Origin: an uncultured Flavobacteriaceae bacterium
GTDB lineage: Bacteria > Bacteroidota > Bacteroidia > Flavobacteriales > Flavobacteriaceae
Reading direction: 5' to 3'
Assembly: GCA_947494825.1 (NCBI GenBank)
Contig: CANLWN010000001.1
Span: 248,001 to 312,000 of the forward strand
DNA length: 64,000 nucleotides
Both the position numbers and the translations under genes were made by a program. Below the pieces are notes generated by a model. The model did not search any database. It saw only the letters and a list, made by a program, of their open reading frames with translations, and was not told the origin of the DNA. Shown piece by piece: positions 1-9,741 of this stretch; position 1 is the first letter of the stretch; every line of letters begins with the position of its first letter.

Positions 1-900
1 GATGCCTGCCGTTTGTGTAAAAACATTATCGCCTACAATGGGCTTGTTTGCTGGAATTCCGAACCCTGTGAATGCAGAGACCAATTTACTCACCTTGTGA
101 AGGGATGATTCGCGTACGGTGATTTTCAATTCGGGCATAAAGTCGTTTACGACAGCTACCACACTAGCCAGGGGAGCGTTTCCCGCCCGTTCGCCCATAC
201 CGTTCACCGTCAGGTGCAGGCCATGGCACCCCGCCTTAAGTGCTTCCATTACGTTGGCCACACTGAGGTCGTAATCGTTGTGCCCATGAAAATCGAAGTG
301 AATATGGGGATAGCGGGTTATGATCTCACTGATGAACGTATGGGTCTCGGAATGGGTAAGCACGCCCAAGGTATCCGGCAGCAGGATTCTTTTTACGGGC
401 TGCGTGGCCAGAAAATCCAGATACTGAAACACGTATTCGGGAGAGTTTCGCATGCCGTTGCTCCAATCTTCCAAGTAGACGTTGGTATCAATTCCCACCG
501 TTTCTGCACGGGCAATAATTTTTTGGATATCGCTGAAGTGGGCTTCCGGTGTTTTTTTCAGCTGGTAGGTCAAATGGTTCATAGAACCTTTGGTCAATAG
601 GTTCTGCACTTTGGCACCGGCCTTTTGCATCCATTTCAGCGACACGCCATTGTCCACAAAGGTAAGTACCTCCACCCGATCCAGATACCCCATGGACCCG
701 GCCCATTCGGTAATTTGCTGCACCGCTCGTAACTCCCCCTCGGACACCCTTGCCGAGGCCACTTCTATACGGTCTACTTGGAGTTCTTCCAATAGGAGCT
801 TGGCCAGTGTAAGTTTTTCCGAAACCGAAAAGGATACCCCTGAGGTCTGTTCACCATCCCGTAGGGTGGTGTCCATTATTTCAATCTTTCTTTTCTTCAT
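1..900 (-). CDS. 2-isopropylmalate synthase-like enzyme (LeuA/citramalate synthase family), C-terminus cut by window edge
   Basis: Acetyl-CoA-dependent aldol-type condensing enzyme of branched-chain amino acid synthesis. The ATG is at 898-900 and 300 codons are visible before the window ends. The N-terminus carries the HMGL-like signature DTTLRDGEQTSG, and further on come HFDFHGHNDYDL and HLTVNGMGERAGNAPL, which supply the metal-binding His and the Asn/Gly loop of this TIM barrel. The regulatory domain would lie beyond the left edge. It sits 32 bp downstream of leuD on the same strand, so it is the third gene of a leuC-leuD-leuA-like operon; leuB may follow outside the window. Whether 2-ketoisovalerate or pyruvate is the acceptor cannot be read from this part; the leu context favours isopropylmalate synthase. 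Confidence 0.88.
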   Translation of the reverse strand, partial: MKKRKIEIMDTTLRDGEQTSGVSFSVSEKLTLAKLLLEELQVDRIEVASARVSEGELRAVQQITEWAGSMGYLDRVEVLTFVDNGVSLKWMQKAGAKVQNLLTKGSMNHLTYQLKKTPEAHFSDIQKIIARAETVGIDTNVYLEDWSNGMRNSPEYVFQYLDFLATQPVKRILLPDTLGVLTHSETHTFISEIITRYPHIHFDFHGHNDYDLSVANVMEALKAGCHGLHLTVNGMGERAGNAPLASVVAVVNDFMPELKITVRESSLHKVSKLVSAFTGFGIPANKPIVGDNVFTQTAGI

Positions 901-932
901 TTCAAAGTCTGTTCCCGATGAAAACGCAAAGT

Positions 933-1529
933 CTATAATGGTGTGTCCTGGGCAAAGTCACCGATCTGCTGCTTGATGTTCAGCAGGTAGTCAATATCAT
1001 CAAAGCCATTGAGCATATTTCCTTTTTTATAGTCATTGATATCGAAGCGTTCCTGAGCACCCGAGGAAAGAAGGGTAATGGTTTGGTCAGGTAGGTTGAC
1101 CTCTAGCACCGTAGTGGGATCGGCCTCTATTGCCTGAAATATTTTTTGAAGGAATTCTGGGCTTACCTGTACCGGAAGGACACCGATATTTAAACAGTTG
1201 CCCCGGAAAATATCCGCAAAAAAACTGGAAACTACGCATCTAAAGCCGTAATCATAAACCGCCCATGCGGCGTGCTCGCGTGAAGAGCCTGAACCAAAGT
1301 TTTTGCCACCAACCAAAATTTTCCCCGTATATTTTTGGTCGTTCAAGGGAAATTCCGTCTTGGGTGTACCATCTGGATGGTATCGCCAATCCCTGAACAG
1401 ATTATCACCAAACCCTTTCCGTTCGGTCGCCTTTAGAAAACGTGCTGGAATAATTTGATCGGTATCCACATTCTCTATGGGAAGGGGTACTGCCGTACTG
1501 GTCAATATGTTGAATTTATCGTATGCCAT
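933..1529 (-). CDS. leuD: 3-isopropylmalate dehydratase small subunit
   Basis: Small (swivelling) subunit of isopropylmalate isomerase, which converts 2- to 3-isopropylmalate in leucine synthesis together with LeuC. At 198 residues it has the normal length of the family. Visible hallmarks are NVDTDQIIPARFLK near residue 20 and the loop GGKNFGSGSSREHAAWA around residues 75-90, which contacts the substrate. It lies 69 bp after leuC and 32 bp before the leuA-like gene, all on the minus strand, so the subunits are made from one transcript. Confidence 0.96.
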   Translation of the reverse strand: MAYDKFNILTSTAVPLPIENVDTDQIIPARFLKATERKGFGDNLFRDWRYHPDGTPKTEFPLNDQKYTGKILVGGKNFGSGSSREHAAWAVYDYGFRCVVSSFFADIFRGNCLNIGVLPVQVSPEFLQKIFQAIEADPTTVLEVNLPDQTITLLSSGAQERFDINDYKKGNMLNGFDDIDYLLNIKQQIGDFAQDTPL

Positions 1530-1537
1530 TTCTATAG

Positions 1538-1560
1538 TTATGAGTTCAGAATTATGAGTT
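1538..1560. repeat. Two copies of TTATGAGTT in the leuC-leuD gap
   Basis: The 69-bp spacer between leuC and leuD holds TTATGAGTT at 1538-1546 and again at 1552-1560, a period of 14 bases. On the gene strand this reads AACTCATAA twice. No function is visible. Short AT-rich repeats of this kind are typical spacer decoration, but a whole-genome count would be needed to call it a dispersed family. Confidence 0.5.
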
Positions 1561-1598
1561 ATATGTTTTGTTCGCTTAGCGCATGTGCGTTTGGCGGG

Positions 1599-3008
1599 TT
1601 ACACCGTTTCCAGTTCCATAAGTTCCCTGGGGTCGGTTACCTTTCCTGTAATCGCAGCCGCAGCGGCTACCAATGGACTTGCCAGTAAGGTACGGGCTCC
1701 GGGCCCCTGTCTTCCCTCAAAGTTTCTGTTGGAAGTACTTACCGCATATTTTCCCGGGGGAATCTTATCCTCGTTCATGGCCAGGCAGGCAGAGCATCCC
1801 GGTTCCCTTAGCTCAAAACCGGCCTGATGAAGTATGTCCAGAAGACCTTCCTCTTTAATGGCCCTTTCCACCTTATGTGAACCGGGGACCAGCCAAGCTG
1901 TAACGTGATCTGCCTTTTTCCGGCCCTTGACCATGCTGGTAAAGGCTCTAAAATCCTCTATTCTGCCATTGGTACAGCTACCAACGAAAACAAAATCAAT
2001 CTTTTTCCCTAGCATACTATCCCCTTCATGAAAGTCCATGTATTGCAGGGATTTTTTATAGGTAGCTACGCCACCTTCAACGGCTTCCGCTTTGGGAATA
2101 TCATTGCTTATGCCCATGCCCATGCCTGGATTTGTACCGTAGGTAATCATGGGTTCTATCTGTGAGCCATCAAAGGTAATCTCCTTGTCAAAGACGGCTC
2201 CGGCATCGGTATGCAGGGTCTCCCAATAGGCCATGGCCTTGTCCCATGATGCTCCTTTGGGGGTAAACTCGCGCCCTTTGATATAATCGAAGGTCTTTTC
2301 ATCTGGAGCGATCATGCCGCCACGGGCGCCCATTTCTATGCTTAGGTTACACACGGTCATTCGTCCTTCCATAGTCATACCTTCAAAAACCTCACCAGCA
2401 TATTCCACAAAGTAGCCCGTTGCTCCTGAAGTGGTTAGTTGAGAAATAATGAAAAGGGCCACATCTTTTGGTGTAACCGCTTTGCTGAGGCTTCCGGTGA
2501 TATTGATTCGCATTTTTTTCGGTTTGGGCTGCATGATACACTGTGATGCCAAAACCATTTCTACTTCAGAGGTGCCTATTCCAAAGGCAATTGCCCCAAA
2601 CGCACCATGAGTAGAGGTATGCGAATCCCCGCAAACTATTGTTGCTCCAGGTTGGGTGATTCCGTATTCCGGACCCACTACATGGACAATACCGTTCTTT
2701 TCATGGCCCAGGCCCCAATAGGAAATACCGTATTCCCTGGAATTTTCCTCCAAGGCCTTAAGTTGATTGGCCGATAGAGGGTCCTTTACCGGAAGATGTT
2801 GATTAATGGTTGGTGTATTGTGGTCTGCGGTGGCGAATGTCCGTTCCGGATACATCACCCCGATTCCCCGTTGCTTCAATCCGAGAAAAGCCACTGGACT
2901 CGTGACCTCATGGATCATATGACGATCGATAAACAAAACATCGGGGCCTTTCTCAATACTGTGTACCACATGGGAATCCCAAACCTTGTCAAATAGCGTT
3001 TTTTTCAT
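1599..3008 (-). CDS. leuC: 3-isopropylmalate dehydratase large subunit
   Basis: Aconitase-family [4Fe-4S] subunit that dehydrates and rehydrates isopropylmalate together with LeuD. The 469 residues match the family length. Cluster ligands are visible as FVGSCTNGR in the middle and GCSACLAMN near the C-terminus; [15 protein letters not shown] is the classic aconitase signature. The start [13 protein letters not shown] is the normal LeuC N-terminus. It is the first gene of the minus-strand leu operon; 296 bp separate it from the divergent DUF2911 gene, and a promoter candidate lies about 90 bp upstream. Confidence 0.97.
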   Translation of the reverse strand: MKKTLFDKVWDSHVVHSIEKGPDVLFIDRHMIHEVTSPVAFLGLKQRGIGVMYPERTFATADHNTPTINQHLPVKDPLSANQLKALEENSREYGISYWGLGHEKNGIVHVVGPEYGITQPGATIVCGDSHTSTHGAFGAIAFGIGTSEVEMVLASQCIMQPKPKKMRINITGSLSKAVTPKDVALFIISQLTTSGATGYFVEYAGEVFEGMTMEGRMTVCNLSIEMGARGGMIAPDEKTFDYIKGREFTPKGASWDKAMAYWETLHTDAGAVFDKEITFDGSQIEPMITYGTNPGMGMGISNDIPKAEAVEGGVATYKKSLQYMDFHEGDSMLGKKIDFVFVGSCTNGRIEDFRAFTSMVKGRKKADHVTAWLVPGSHKVERAIKEEGLLDILHQAGFELREPGCSACLAMNEDKIPPGKYAVSTSNRNFEGRQGPGARTLLASPLVAAAAAITGKVTDPRELMELETV

Positions 3009-3099
3009 TTTCCTTCTTGTATTCGTAACTTATATTTTAGGGGAAAGGAGCAAAGAATATCCAAAAGCACCCCATTTTTCCACATAATTTTCAACGATA

Positions 3100-3107
3100 C
3101 AAATTTA
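3100..3107 (-). promoter_or_regulatory. Candidate -7 box for the leu operon
   Basis: On the minus strand this reads TAAATTTG, an exact match to the Bacteroidetes TAnnTTTG element. No convincing TTTG lies 18-20 bases upstream, so the -33 element is weak or absent. Transcription would begin near 3094 and leave a leader of about 85 bases before leuC. I see no leader peptide rich in Leu codons and no attenuator hairpin in that leader. The rest of the 296-bp gap is AT-rich and holds nothing else I can support apart from the opposite promoter. Confidence 0.45.
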
Positions 3108-3237
3108 TACAAAACCATTTTTTTTAACAGAATGAGTGCTCCGGAATTACGATGTTCAACGGATATGATTTTCCTATTTAACCTATTATTAAGATAGTTT
3201 AACACGCTTTCACTTGACTTTAACACAATGGTAACTG

Positions 3238-3265
3238 TTTGAGGTAGCTTCACTATCTATCTTTA
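3238..3265 (+). promoter_or_regulatory. Candidate promoter of the DUF2911 gene
   Basis: TTTG at 3238-3241, then 16 bases, then TATCTTTA at 3258-3265, one base off TAnnTTTG. The spacing is slightly short for this promoter class. It would give a leader of about 33 bases. Confidence 0.35.
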
Positions 3266-3304
3266 GTTGAACCTAATTACTAAATATTAACAACTAACAA
3301 TCTC

Positions 3305-4414
3305 ATGAAAAAAGTGTACGCAAAAAATTTATTGATGGTGTCGCTATGCCTTCTGTTTTTCTCCACAGAGGCAATGGCGCAATTAGATCTCCCCAGAGGT
3401 AGCCAAAAAGCAAAAGTATCCCAGCGTGTTGGCATTACTGACATTACTATTGTCTACTCCAGACCCAGTGTGAACGACCGGGAAATTTGGGGACAATTGG
3501 TTCCTTATGGTATGAACAATTTAGGATTTGGCACGGCCAAGGAATCGCCTTGGAGGGCCGGAGCCAATGAAAACACGATTATCAAGTTTACCCATGATGT
3601 AAAAATTGAAGGACAGCCCTTGGCTGCCGGAAAGTACGGTTTACATATGGTCGTCAACGAAGGCGACAAGGCCACTGTTATTTTCTCCAAAAATCATGGG
3701 GCCTGGGGCAGTTATTTCTATGACCCCGCAGAGGATGCCCTTAAGGTGGAGGTTACTACTTCCGAAGTACCGCATACGGAACAACTGACCTATCTCTTTA
3801 ACGGGGTGGATGCTACTTCAGCCGTTGCTTCCCTAAATTGGGAGAAGAAACAAATTCCCTTTAAGGTAGAAGTGGACGTTACCGATGTGGTTTTGGCAGA
3901 TGTACGCCAAAAGCTTCAGACACAACCTGGTTTTACCAGACAGAGTTGGGAACAGGCAGCAAATTTTGCTTTGAACAACGATGGTGATTTGGACGAGGCT
4001 ATGGCTTGGGTAGACGCTGCTATTTCCGGACAGTTCTTTAGCCAAAAGACCTTCAACAATCTGGGCATTAAGTCCCGTATTTTGGCCAAGCAGGGAAAGA
4101 CAGCGGAAGCTGAGGCCCTAATGCAGGAAGCCCTTCCGTTGGGTACTGTTTTTCAGGTACATGGATACGGCCGACAATTGATCGGTCAGGGTCAGACCGA
4201 TAAGGCATTGGAAATTTTTAAGTGGAATGCAAAGGCCCATAAGGACACCTGGCCGGTAAATTACGGTTTGGCAAGAGCCTATTCCGCGAAAGGGGACAAC
4301 AAGTCTGCCCTTAAATATTTAAAATTGGCCCTAAACAATGCCCCGGCACAAGTTAACAAGGATCGGGTTGCGGCCAATATTGCTAAAGTTGAAAAAGGTG
4401 AAGCTATAAATTAA
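3305..4414 (+). CDS. Exported DUF2911 protein with C-terminal tetratricopeptide-like repeats
   Basis: Secreted or periplasmic protein of unknown function. Residues 1-25 form a signal peptide (hydrophobic core LLMVSLCLLFFST, cut after AMA). Residues about 28-190 match DUF2911, with the typical opening LPRGSQKAKVSQRVG, the block SRPSVNDREIWG and the WRAGANENTIIKF stretch. The C-terminal 160 residues are helical and repeat-like (AEALMQEALPLG, KALEIFKWNAKAH, SALKYLKLALNNAP), as in TPR proteins. DUF2911 proteins are common in Bacteroidetes and have no established activity. It is a single-gene unit, followed 25 bp later by a strong hairpin terminator. Confidence 0.85.
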   Translation: MKKVYAKNLLMVSLCLLFFSTEAMAQLDLPRGSQKAKVSQRVGITDITIVYSRPSVNDREIWGQLVPYGMNNLGFGTAKESPWRAGANENTIIKFTHDVKIEGQPLAAGKYGLHMVVNEGDKATVIFSKNHGAWGSYFYDPAEDALKVEVTTSEVPHTEQLTYLFNGVDATSAVASLNWEKKQIPFKVEVDVTDVVLADVRQKLQTQPGFTRQSWEQAANFALNNDGDLDEAMAWVDAAISGQFFSQKTFNNLGIKSRILAKQGKTAEAEALMQEALPLGTVFQVHGYGRQLIGQGQTDKALEIFKWNAKAHKDTWPVNYGLARAYSAKGDNKSALKYLKLALNNAPAQVNKDRVAANIAKVEKGEAIN

Positions 4415-4438
4415 AGCCACACGTTTCTTTTGAAACGG

Positions 4439-4466
4439 CGCCCGGCGAAAGTCGGGCGTTTTTTTT
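4439..4466 (+). terminator. Rho-independent terminator after the DUF2911 gene
   Basis: Stem CGCCCGGC / GTCGGGCG with a GAAA tetraloop, followed directly by eight T residues on the plus strand. Nothing equivalent follows it on the minus strand, so it mainly serves the plus-strand gene. Confidence 0.9.
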
Positions 4467-4486
4467 ATGCGCGATCCCAAGGATTA

Positions 4487-6592
4487 TTAGCTAATGTAGT
4501 TCCATATGTTTTTATGTCTGACCAATAAGGCATAAGTTTGGCGTAACACCTTGTTTTCTTCATGGTCAAGCAACGGATCCGCCCGTAGGATTTTGAGCGC
4601 ATGGAACCGCGCTGTTTTTAAGATATCATTATCCTTTACGATATCTGCAATTTTAAGGTTGAGGAGCCCACTTTGTTGAGTACCCATAAGGTCTCCAGGG
4701 CCCCTAAGACGTAGGTCTACTTCCGCAATTTCAAAACCATCATGGGTACGCACCATGGTTTCCAAGCGGGTCCTGGCCTCCGTGGAAAGTTTATGTCCGG
4801 TCATCAAAATGCAATAGCTCTGGTCAGCGCCCCGCCCTACGCGTCCACGTAATTGATGTAGCTGGGACAACCCAAAACGTTCGGCACTCTCAATGATCAT
4901 TACAGAGGCGTTGGGAACATCCACGCCTACTTCTATAACCGTAGTGGCCACCATGATCTGGGTCTCGCCCCTAATGAAACGCGCCATTTCATAGTCCTTG
5001 TCCTCAGTTTTCATTTTCCCATGCACAATGGAGATCTGGTAGTTGGGTAACGGAAAATCACGTACCATACTTTCATAACCATCCATTAGATCTTTATAAT
5101 CCAGCGCTTCGGATTCCTGGATCAAGGGATAGACCACATATACCTGCCGTCCTTTTTTTATTTCCTCCTTGAGGAACTGAAACACCTTTAATCGGTTATT
5201 GTCATAACGATGCACCGTTTTCACCGGCTTCCTTCCTGGGGGTAGTTCATCGATCACCGAAATATCCAGGTCGCCGTAAAGGCTCATGGCCAAGGTCCTT
5301 GGGATAGGGGTAGCCGTCATGACCAAGATATGTGGGGGAATCTCATTTTTATGCCATAGCTTGGAACGCTGTGCCACTCCAAAACGGTGCTGCTCGTCAA
5401 TAATGGCCAATCCCAGATTTTTGAACCGGACCTTGTCCTCCAGTACGGCATGTGTGCCTATCAAAATTTGCAATTCTCCGTTTTCCAGTGTTTCGTGTAT
5501 GCGGTTTCGCTCCTTCTTTTTTACCGATCCGGTGAGCAACGCAAGTTGCACGCCCATAGAACCCAATAGTTCCCGTATGCCGTTAAAATGTTGGGTGGCC
5601 AAAATTTCGGTAGGGGCCATCAGACAGGCCTGAAAACCGTTGTCCAGGGCCAGCAACATGGTCATTAGCGCTACCATGGTCTTTCCAGACCCCACATCGC
5701 CCTGCAAAAGCCGATTCATTTGCGCATGGGTTCCCAAGTCCTGTCGGATTTCCTTGAGTACTCTTTTTTGGGCAGAGGTAAGTTCAAAGGGGAGATGATC
5801 GGTATAGAACATATTAAAGAATTCCCCGACCTGATCAAAGTTAAACCCTTTGATCCGTTGTTTGCGCACTAGTTTTTTGGTGATCAGTTGCAACTGAATG
5901 TACAACAGCTCCTCAAACTTTAATCGAAATTGCGCCTTGGCCAAAAGCACCTGATTTTTGGGAAAATGTATATTGAAGAGGGCATCGCTCCTGGATACCA
6001 ATTTTAACTCATCCAGGAGGGCAGGGGAGAGGGTTTCCGCAAACTGCCCCTTAGTTTCCATGAACAGCTGTTGCATTAATTTGGTAATGACCCGGTTGGT
6101 TATTCCTTTATTGCTTAGTTTTTCGGTGGATGGGTAAACCGGTTGCATGGCTACCCGAAGCCCTTTTTCGTGGTCGGACAACAATTCCATTTCGGGATGT
6201 GGCATGGAAAATTTCCCACTGTACCAATTGGTGCGCCCAAAAATAACATAGGGCGTGTTCAACTTTAGGTTGTCCCGGATCCATTTCTGGCCTCGGAACC
6301 ATACCAGTTCCATTTCCCCTGTACTGTCTATAAAAGAGGCGACCAAACGCGTTCCTCTTTTCTGTTCCACGGTCTTTATATGAACTATTTTCCCTATAAG
6401 CTGCACCTCGGCATTGCTCCGCTGCAGTTCGCCAATTTTGTAATATTGGGTCTTATCGATGTACCTGTTGGGAAAGAGGTTGATAAGATCTTGATAGGTC
6501 CGAATGCCAAGTTCTGATTGCAGGGTATCTGCCCTATTGGGGCCAACACCCTTGAGATAAGAAATAGGGGTTTGAAGAAAATTGGCATTCAT
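4487..6592 (-). CDS. recG: ATP-dependent DNA helicase RecG
   Basis: Branch-migration helicase that regresses stalled forks and processes Holliday junctions. I chose the ATG at 6590-6592 (MNANFLQTPISYLKGVG), giving 701 residues, the usual RecG length; the longer open frame to 6706 would run into the divergent gene. The wedge/OB domain fills the N-terminal third, followed by Walker A GDVGSGKTMVAL, the Walker B box DEQHRFG, motif III TATPIPRT and the C-terminal QLRGRVGRG. It is divergent from the M1 peptidase gene, with 81 bp between the two starts. Confidence 0.96.
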   Translation of the reverse strand: MNANFLQTPISYLKGVGPNRADTLQSELGIRTYQDLINLFPNRYIDKTQYYKIGELQRSNAEVQLIGKIVHIKTVEQKRGTRLVASFIDSTGEMELVWFRGQKWIRDNLKLNTPYVIFGRTNWYSGKFSMPHPEMELLSDHEKGLRVAMQPVYPSTEKLSNKGITNRVITKLMQQLFMETKGQFAETLSPALLDELKLVSRSDALFNIHFPKNQVLLAKAQFRLKFEELLYIQLQLITKKLVRKQRIKGFNFDQVGEFFNMFYTDHLPFELTSAQKRVLKEIRQDLGTHAQMNRLLQGDVGSGKTMVALMTMLLALDNGFQACLMAPTEILATQHFNGIRELLGSMGVQLALLTGSVKKKERNRIHETLENGELQILIGTHAVLEDKVRFKNLGLAIIDEQHRFGVAQRSKLWHKNEIPPHILVMTATPIPRTLAMSLYGDLDISVIDELPPGRKPVKTVHRYDNNRLKVFQFLKEEIKKGRQVYVVYPLIQESEALDYKDLMDGYESMVRDFPLPNYQISIVHGKMKTEDKDYEMARFIRGETQIMVATTVIEVGVDVPNASVMIIESAERFGLSQLHQLRGRVGRGADQSYCILMTGHKLSTEARTRLETMVRTHDGFEIAEVDLRLRGPGDLMGTQQSGLLNLKIADIVKDNDILKTARFHALKILRADPLLDHEENKVLRQTYALLVRHKNIWNYIS

Positions 6593-6673
6593 AAGACTAA
6601 AATAGTGGTAAACCCATACACCTGCAACAAGCAAATTTCTTATTTTGGTGCTGTCTTTCCCAAGAGAGCTACT

Positions 6674-8770
6674 ATGCGATATCTTTTTCTTATTATCCTT
6701 GTCCATTTCAGTCTAACCGCTTATGCGCAATCCCAACCTAAAGTGGATTTTATTACGGGAGCCGTTTCCTTGCATATTGACGCTTACGCCCAGGAGGTGA
6801 GTGGAGAGGTAGTATATACCTTTGATGTTTTGGAAAAGGTGGACTCCCTCTTTTTGGATGCGAGGAACATGCACTTTGAAACCGTGCGACTAAACAATAA
6901 AAAAGTACCCTTCCGGAATTCTGGAAAAACGATAAGCCTTAAGAAAAGACTAAAGCCCGGGCGCTCCTACAAATTATCCCTGGCGTACAGGGCAAAACCA
7001 AAACAGACGGTTTATTTTATGGGTTGGAATAGGGAAGACCCTATCTCAAATCGCGATTTTCTACAACAGGTGTGGACCCAGGGACAGGGCAAATACACCA
7101 GTCACTGGCTTCCCAGTTTCGATGATATGAACGAGAAAGTGGTGTATGACCTTAAACTGAGCTTTGATCCCGGCTATGATATCATCGCCAATGGAAAACT
7201 AAAAAAAATGGAGGAGAAGGATAGTTTAAAGCTTTGGTCCTTTGACATGGAACATCCCATGAGTAGCTATTTGCTGGCTTTTGCCATAGGAAAGTACCAA
7301 AAAAGAATGGAAGTTTCTTCGAGTGGCATCCCCTTGGAGTTGTACTATTACCCAAAAGACAGTCTTAGGGCCGAGCCTACGTATAGGTATACCAAACGTA
7401 TTTTTGATTTTTTGGAGGAGGAAATCGGGCTTGCCTATCCCTGGCAGAACTATAAACAAATACCCGTAAAGGACTTTTTGTATGCCGGGATGGAGAATAC
7501 GGGGACCACAATTTTTTCTGATGCCTATGTTGTGGATTCCATCGCCTTTAAGGACCGGAACTATGTAAATGTGAATGCCCATGAGATGGCGCACCAGTGG
7601 TTTGGTAACCTCGTGACCGAGGTAGATGGAAATCACCATTGGCTCCATGAAGGTTTTGCCACCTATTATGCATTGCTGGCAGAGCAAGCGGTTTTTGGGG
7701 ATGCCCATTTTTTTTGGAAATTGTATGATACGGCCCAGCAATTGGGCGAGCTGTCCGACAGTGGAAAGGGCGAGGCCCTGGTAGACCCCAAGGCGAGTAG
7801 TCTAACATTTTATGAAAAAGGGGCCTGGGCGCTGTTTATGCTGCGCCATCGTGTTGGGAATCGGGCTTTCAAACAGGGGATAAAAAACTATCTGCAGCGG
7901 TTTAAGTTCAAAAATGCCACTGTTGAGGATTTGATATGGGAAATGGAGAGCGCCAGTGACACCGACCTGTCGGACTTTCAAAAGGTATGGCTTCAAGACA
8001 AGCAATTCCCATTCACCAAGGCTATGCAAACTTTACGGGCCTCTTGTGGGGATATTGAGCAATTCCATCTCCTACAACGGGAACTCACCACCAGTTCGGA
8101 AAGCAATGAAACCATAATCCAACGCTATTGGGACAGCACGGAATCCATCGATTTAAAGAAAAGAATCGTGTCCACGTATCATAAATCCCTTTCCATCGAT
8201 TTTTTGATAAAAATTTTTGACACCAACGTACCCCAAATAAGGCAGGCTTTGGCCGTGCAGATGGAGAAAGTGCCCTTGGAGCTAAAAAGTAAGTTTGAAA
8301 CGCTGCTCAACGACCAAAGTTATGTGACTTTGGAAAACGCCCTGTATAAGTTATGGGTATATTTTCCGAATGATAGGAAGACCTATTTGGACCAAAGCAA
8401 GAAATGGTTTGGGTTTCAGAACGGCAATGTGCGGTTGTTATGGCTTACATTGGCGCTATTGACCAAAGCTTATAATGAGGAAAGCAAACTGGAGTATTAT
8501 AGGGAGCTAAGGGGATATACCTCGTCCAATTATCCTTTTGAGATGAGACAGCTCGCCTTTCAATGGATCAAGGAGGTGTTTGATTTCAACGATGAGAACC
8601 TACGGGACCTGATACAGGCAACCACCCATCATACCTGGCAGTTTAGAAAGTATGCGAGAGCCATGTTGGATAAACTTTTAAAAGAAGAACGCTACAAGGA
8701 GCGTATTGTAAACCTATCCAAGGAATTGGGTGGTAAGGAACTGGAATATGTTAATAGTAAAATGCAATAA
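6674..8770 (+). CDS. M1 family zinc metallopeptidase, secreted
   Basis: Aminopeptidase-type enzyme, probably periplasmic. The start at 6674 gives a clean signal peptide (MRYLFLIILVHFSLTAYAQ); the open frame continues upstream but those residues have no homology value. All catalytic elements are present: the substrate-binding GMEN about 25 residues ahead of the zinc site, HEMAH at residues 303-307, and the third zinc ligand Glu326 in WLHEGFATYY. The C-terminal half is helical (ERAP1-like). 698 residues. Its stop is 3 bp from the next start, so it is co-transcribed with the patatin gene. Confidence 0.93.
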   Translation: MRYLFLIILVHFSLTAYAQSQPKVDFITGAVSLHIDAYAQEVSGEVVYTFDVLEKVDSLFLDARNMHFETVRLNNKKVPFRNSGKTISLKKRLKPGRSYKLSLAYRAKPKQTVYFMGWNREDPISNRDFLQQVWTQGQGKYTSHWLPSFDDMNEKVVYDLKLSFDPGYDIIANGKLKKMEEKDSLKLWSFDMEHPMSSYLLAFAIGKYQKRMEVSSSGIPLELYYYPKDSLRAEPTYRYTKRIFDFLEEEIGLAYPWQNYKQIPVKDFLYAGMENTGTTIFSDAYVVDSIAFKDRNYVNVNAHEMAHQWFGNLVTEVDGNHHWLHEGFATYYALLAEQAVFGDAHFFWKLYDTAQQLGELSDSGKGEALVDPKASSLTFYEKGAWALFMLRHRVGNRAFKQGIKNYLQRFKFKNATVEDLIWEMESASDTDLSDFQKVWLQDKQFPFTKAMQTLRASCGDIEQFHLLQRELTTSSESNETIIQRYWDSTESIDLKKRIVSTYHKSLSIDFLIKIFDTNVPQIRQALAVQMEKVPLELKSKFETLLNDQSYVTLENALYKLWVYFPNDRKTYLDQSKKWFGFQNGNVRLLWLTLALLTKAYNEESKLEYYRELRGYTSSNYPFEMRQLAFQWIKEVFDFNDENLRDLIQATTHHTWQFRKYARAMLDKLLKEERYKERIVNLSKELGGKELEYVNSKMQ

Positions 8771-8773
8771 GCA

Positions 8774-9697
8774 ATGAGGGCCATGGTCATTTCTGGAGGA
8801 GGAAGTAAGGGTGCCTTTGCGGGGGGTGTGGCGCAGTATCTCATAGAGGAACTTGGCTATGAGTACGATCTCTTTTTGGGAACCTCTACCGGTAGTCTCT
8901 TGATTTCGCATCTGGCCTTACAAAAAATAGAAAAAATAAAAGAAGTCTATACCTCGGTAAACCAAGCCAGCATTTTTGATAATTGCCCCTTTAACGTGAC
9001 AAAAAAACACGGGGTAGAAAGCATAGGGATCAATCATTTTAATGTGCTAAAGAATTTTTATAGGGGTAGCAAAACCTTTGGGGAGAGCCATAATCTGTAC
9101 GAGCTGATCAAGGAGAAGGTTACCCGCGAAGAGTTTAACACCTTAAAGGCGGGGTCTAAGAACATCGTGGTCACGGTGTCTAACCTTTCCCTAAACCAAG
9201 TAGAGTATAAATCGATCAACGATTGTTCCTATGAGGAATTCTGCGAGTGGATTTGGATCTCTTGCAATTATACGCCCTTTATGACCTTGGTAAGGAAGCA
9301 TGGATGTGAGTACGCCGATGGTGGCCTTGGAAGCATGGTACCCATAGAAGAAGCCATTAAATTAGGCGCTACGGAGGTAGATGCCATTATTTTGGAAACG
9401 GAGGTGACCCACTTGAACCGCCTACCTTCAAGAAATGTATTCGGTTTGTTGAGCACCATGTTCGAATTTATGTTGGAACGGATCGAAAAACAGAACATCC
9501 GCATAGGCAAGTATGTTGCGAACCACAATAATGCGCTGATTAATTTTTACTACACCCCCTCTGTTCTCACCACAAACTCCCTCATTTTCAACAAGGAAAA
9601 GATGACTACGTGGTGGGAAAGTGGATATAAGTTTGCAAAATATAAAAACCAGGAAACCAGCCAGATCGATTTGGACGAAAGTATCAGCAGCAACTAA
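8774..9697 (+). CDS. Patatin-like phospholipase
   Basis: Predicted serine acyl hydrolase with a Ser-Asp dyad. The oxyanion-hole motif GGGSKGAF occurs at residues 8-15, the nucleophile elbow GTSTG at 36-40 (Ser38), and the Asp in the DGGLG box near residue 177. It has 307 residues and no signal peptide, so it should act in the cytoplasm or at the inner face of the membrane. It follows the M1 peptidase by 3 bp; I see no functional link beyond shared transcription. Confidence 0.92.
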   Translation: MRAMVISGGGSKGAFAGGVAQYLIEELGYEYDLFLGTSTGSLLISHLALQKIEKIKEVYTSVNQASIFDNCPFNVTKKHGVESIGINHFNVLKNFYRGSKTFGESHNLYELIKEKVTREEFNTLKAGSKNIVVTVSNLSLNQVEYKSINDCSYEEFCEWIWISCNYTPFMTLVRKHGCEYADGGLGSMVPIEEAIKLGATEVDAIILETEVTHLNRLPSRNVFGLLSTMFEFMLERIEKQNIRIGKYVANHNNALINFYYTPSVLTTNSLIFNKEKMTTWWESGYKFAKYKNQETSQIDLDESISSN

Positions 9698-9741
9698 GGT
9701 CTCTTTAAAAAACACTTCTAGGAGCGCCTAAAAGAACGGCG

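Noticed and set aside
214-600. Plus-strand open frame of 128 residues
   Set aside because: It lies wholly opposite the leuA-like gene, whose motifs are clear; composition is that of an antisense shadow.
6593-6706. N-terminal extension of RecG to 6706
   Set aside because: It would overlap the start of the divergent M1 peptidase gene and has no RecG-like sequence; the ATG at 6592 gives the family length.
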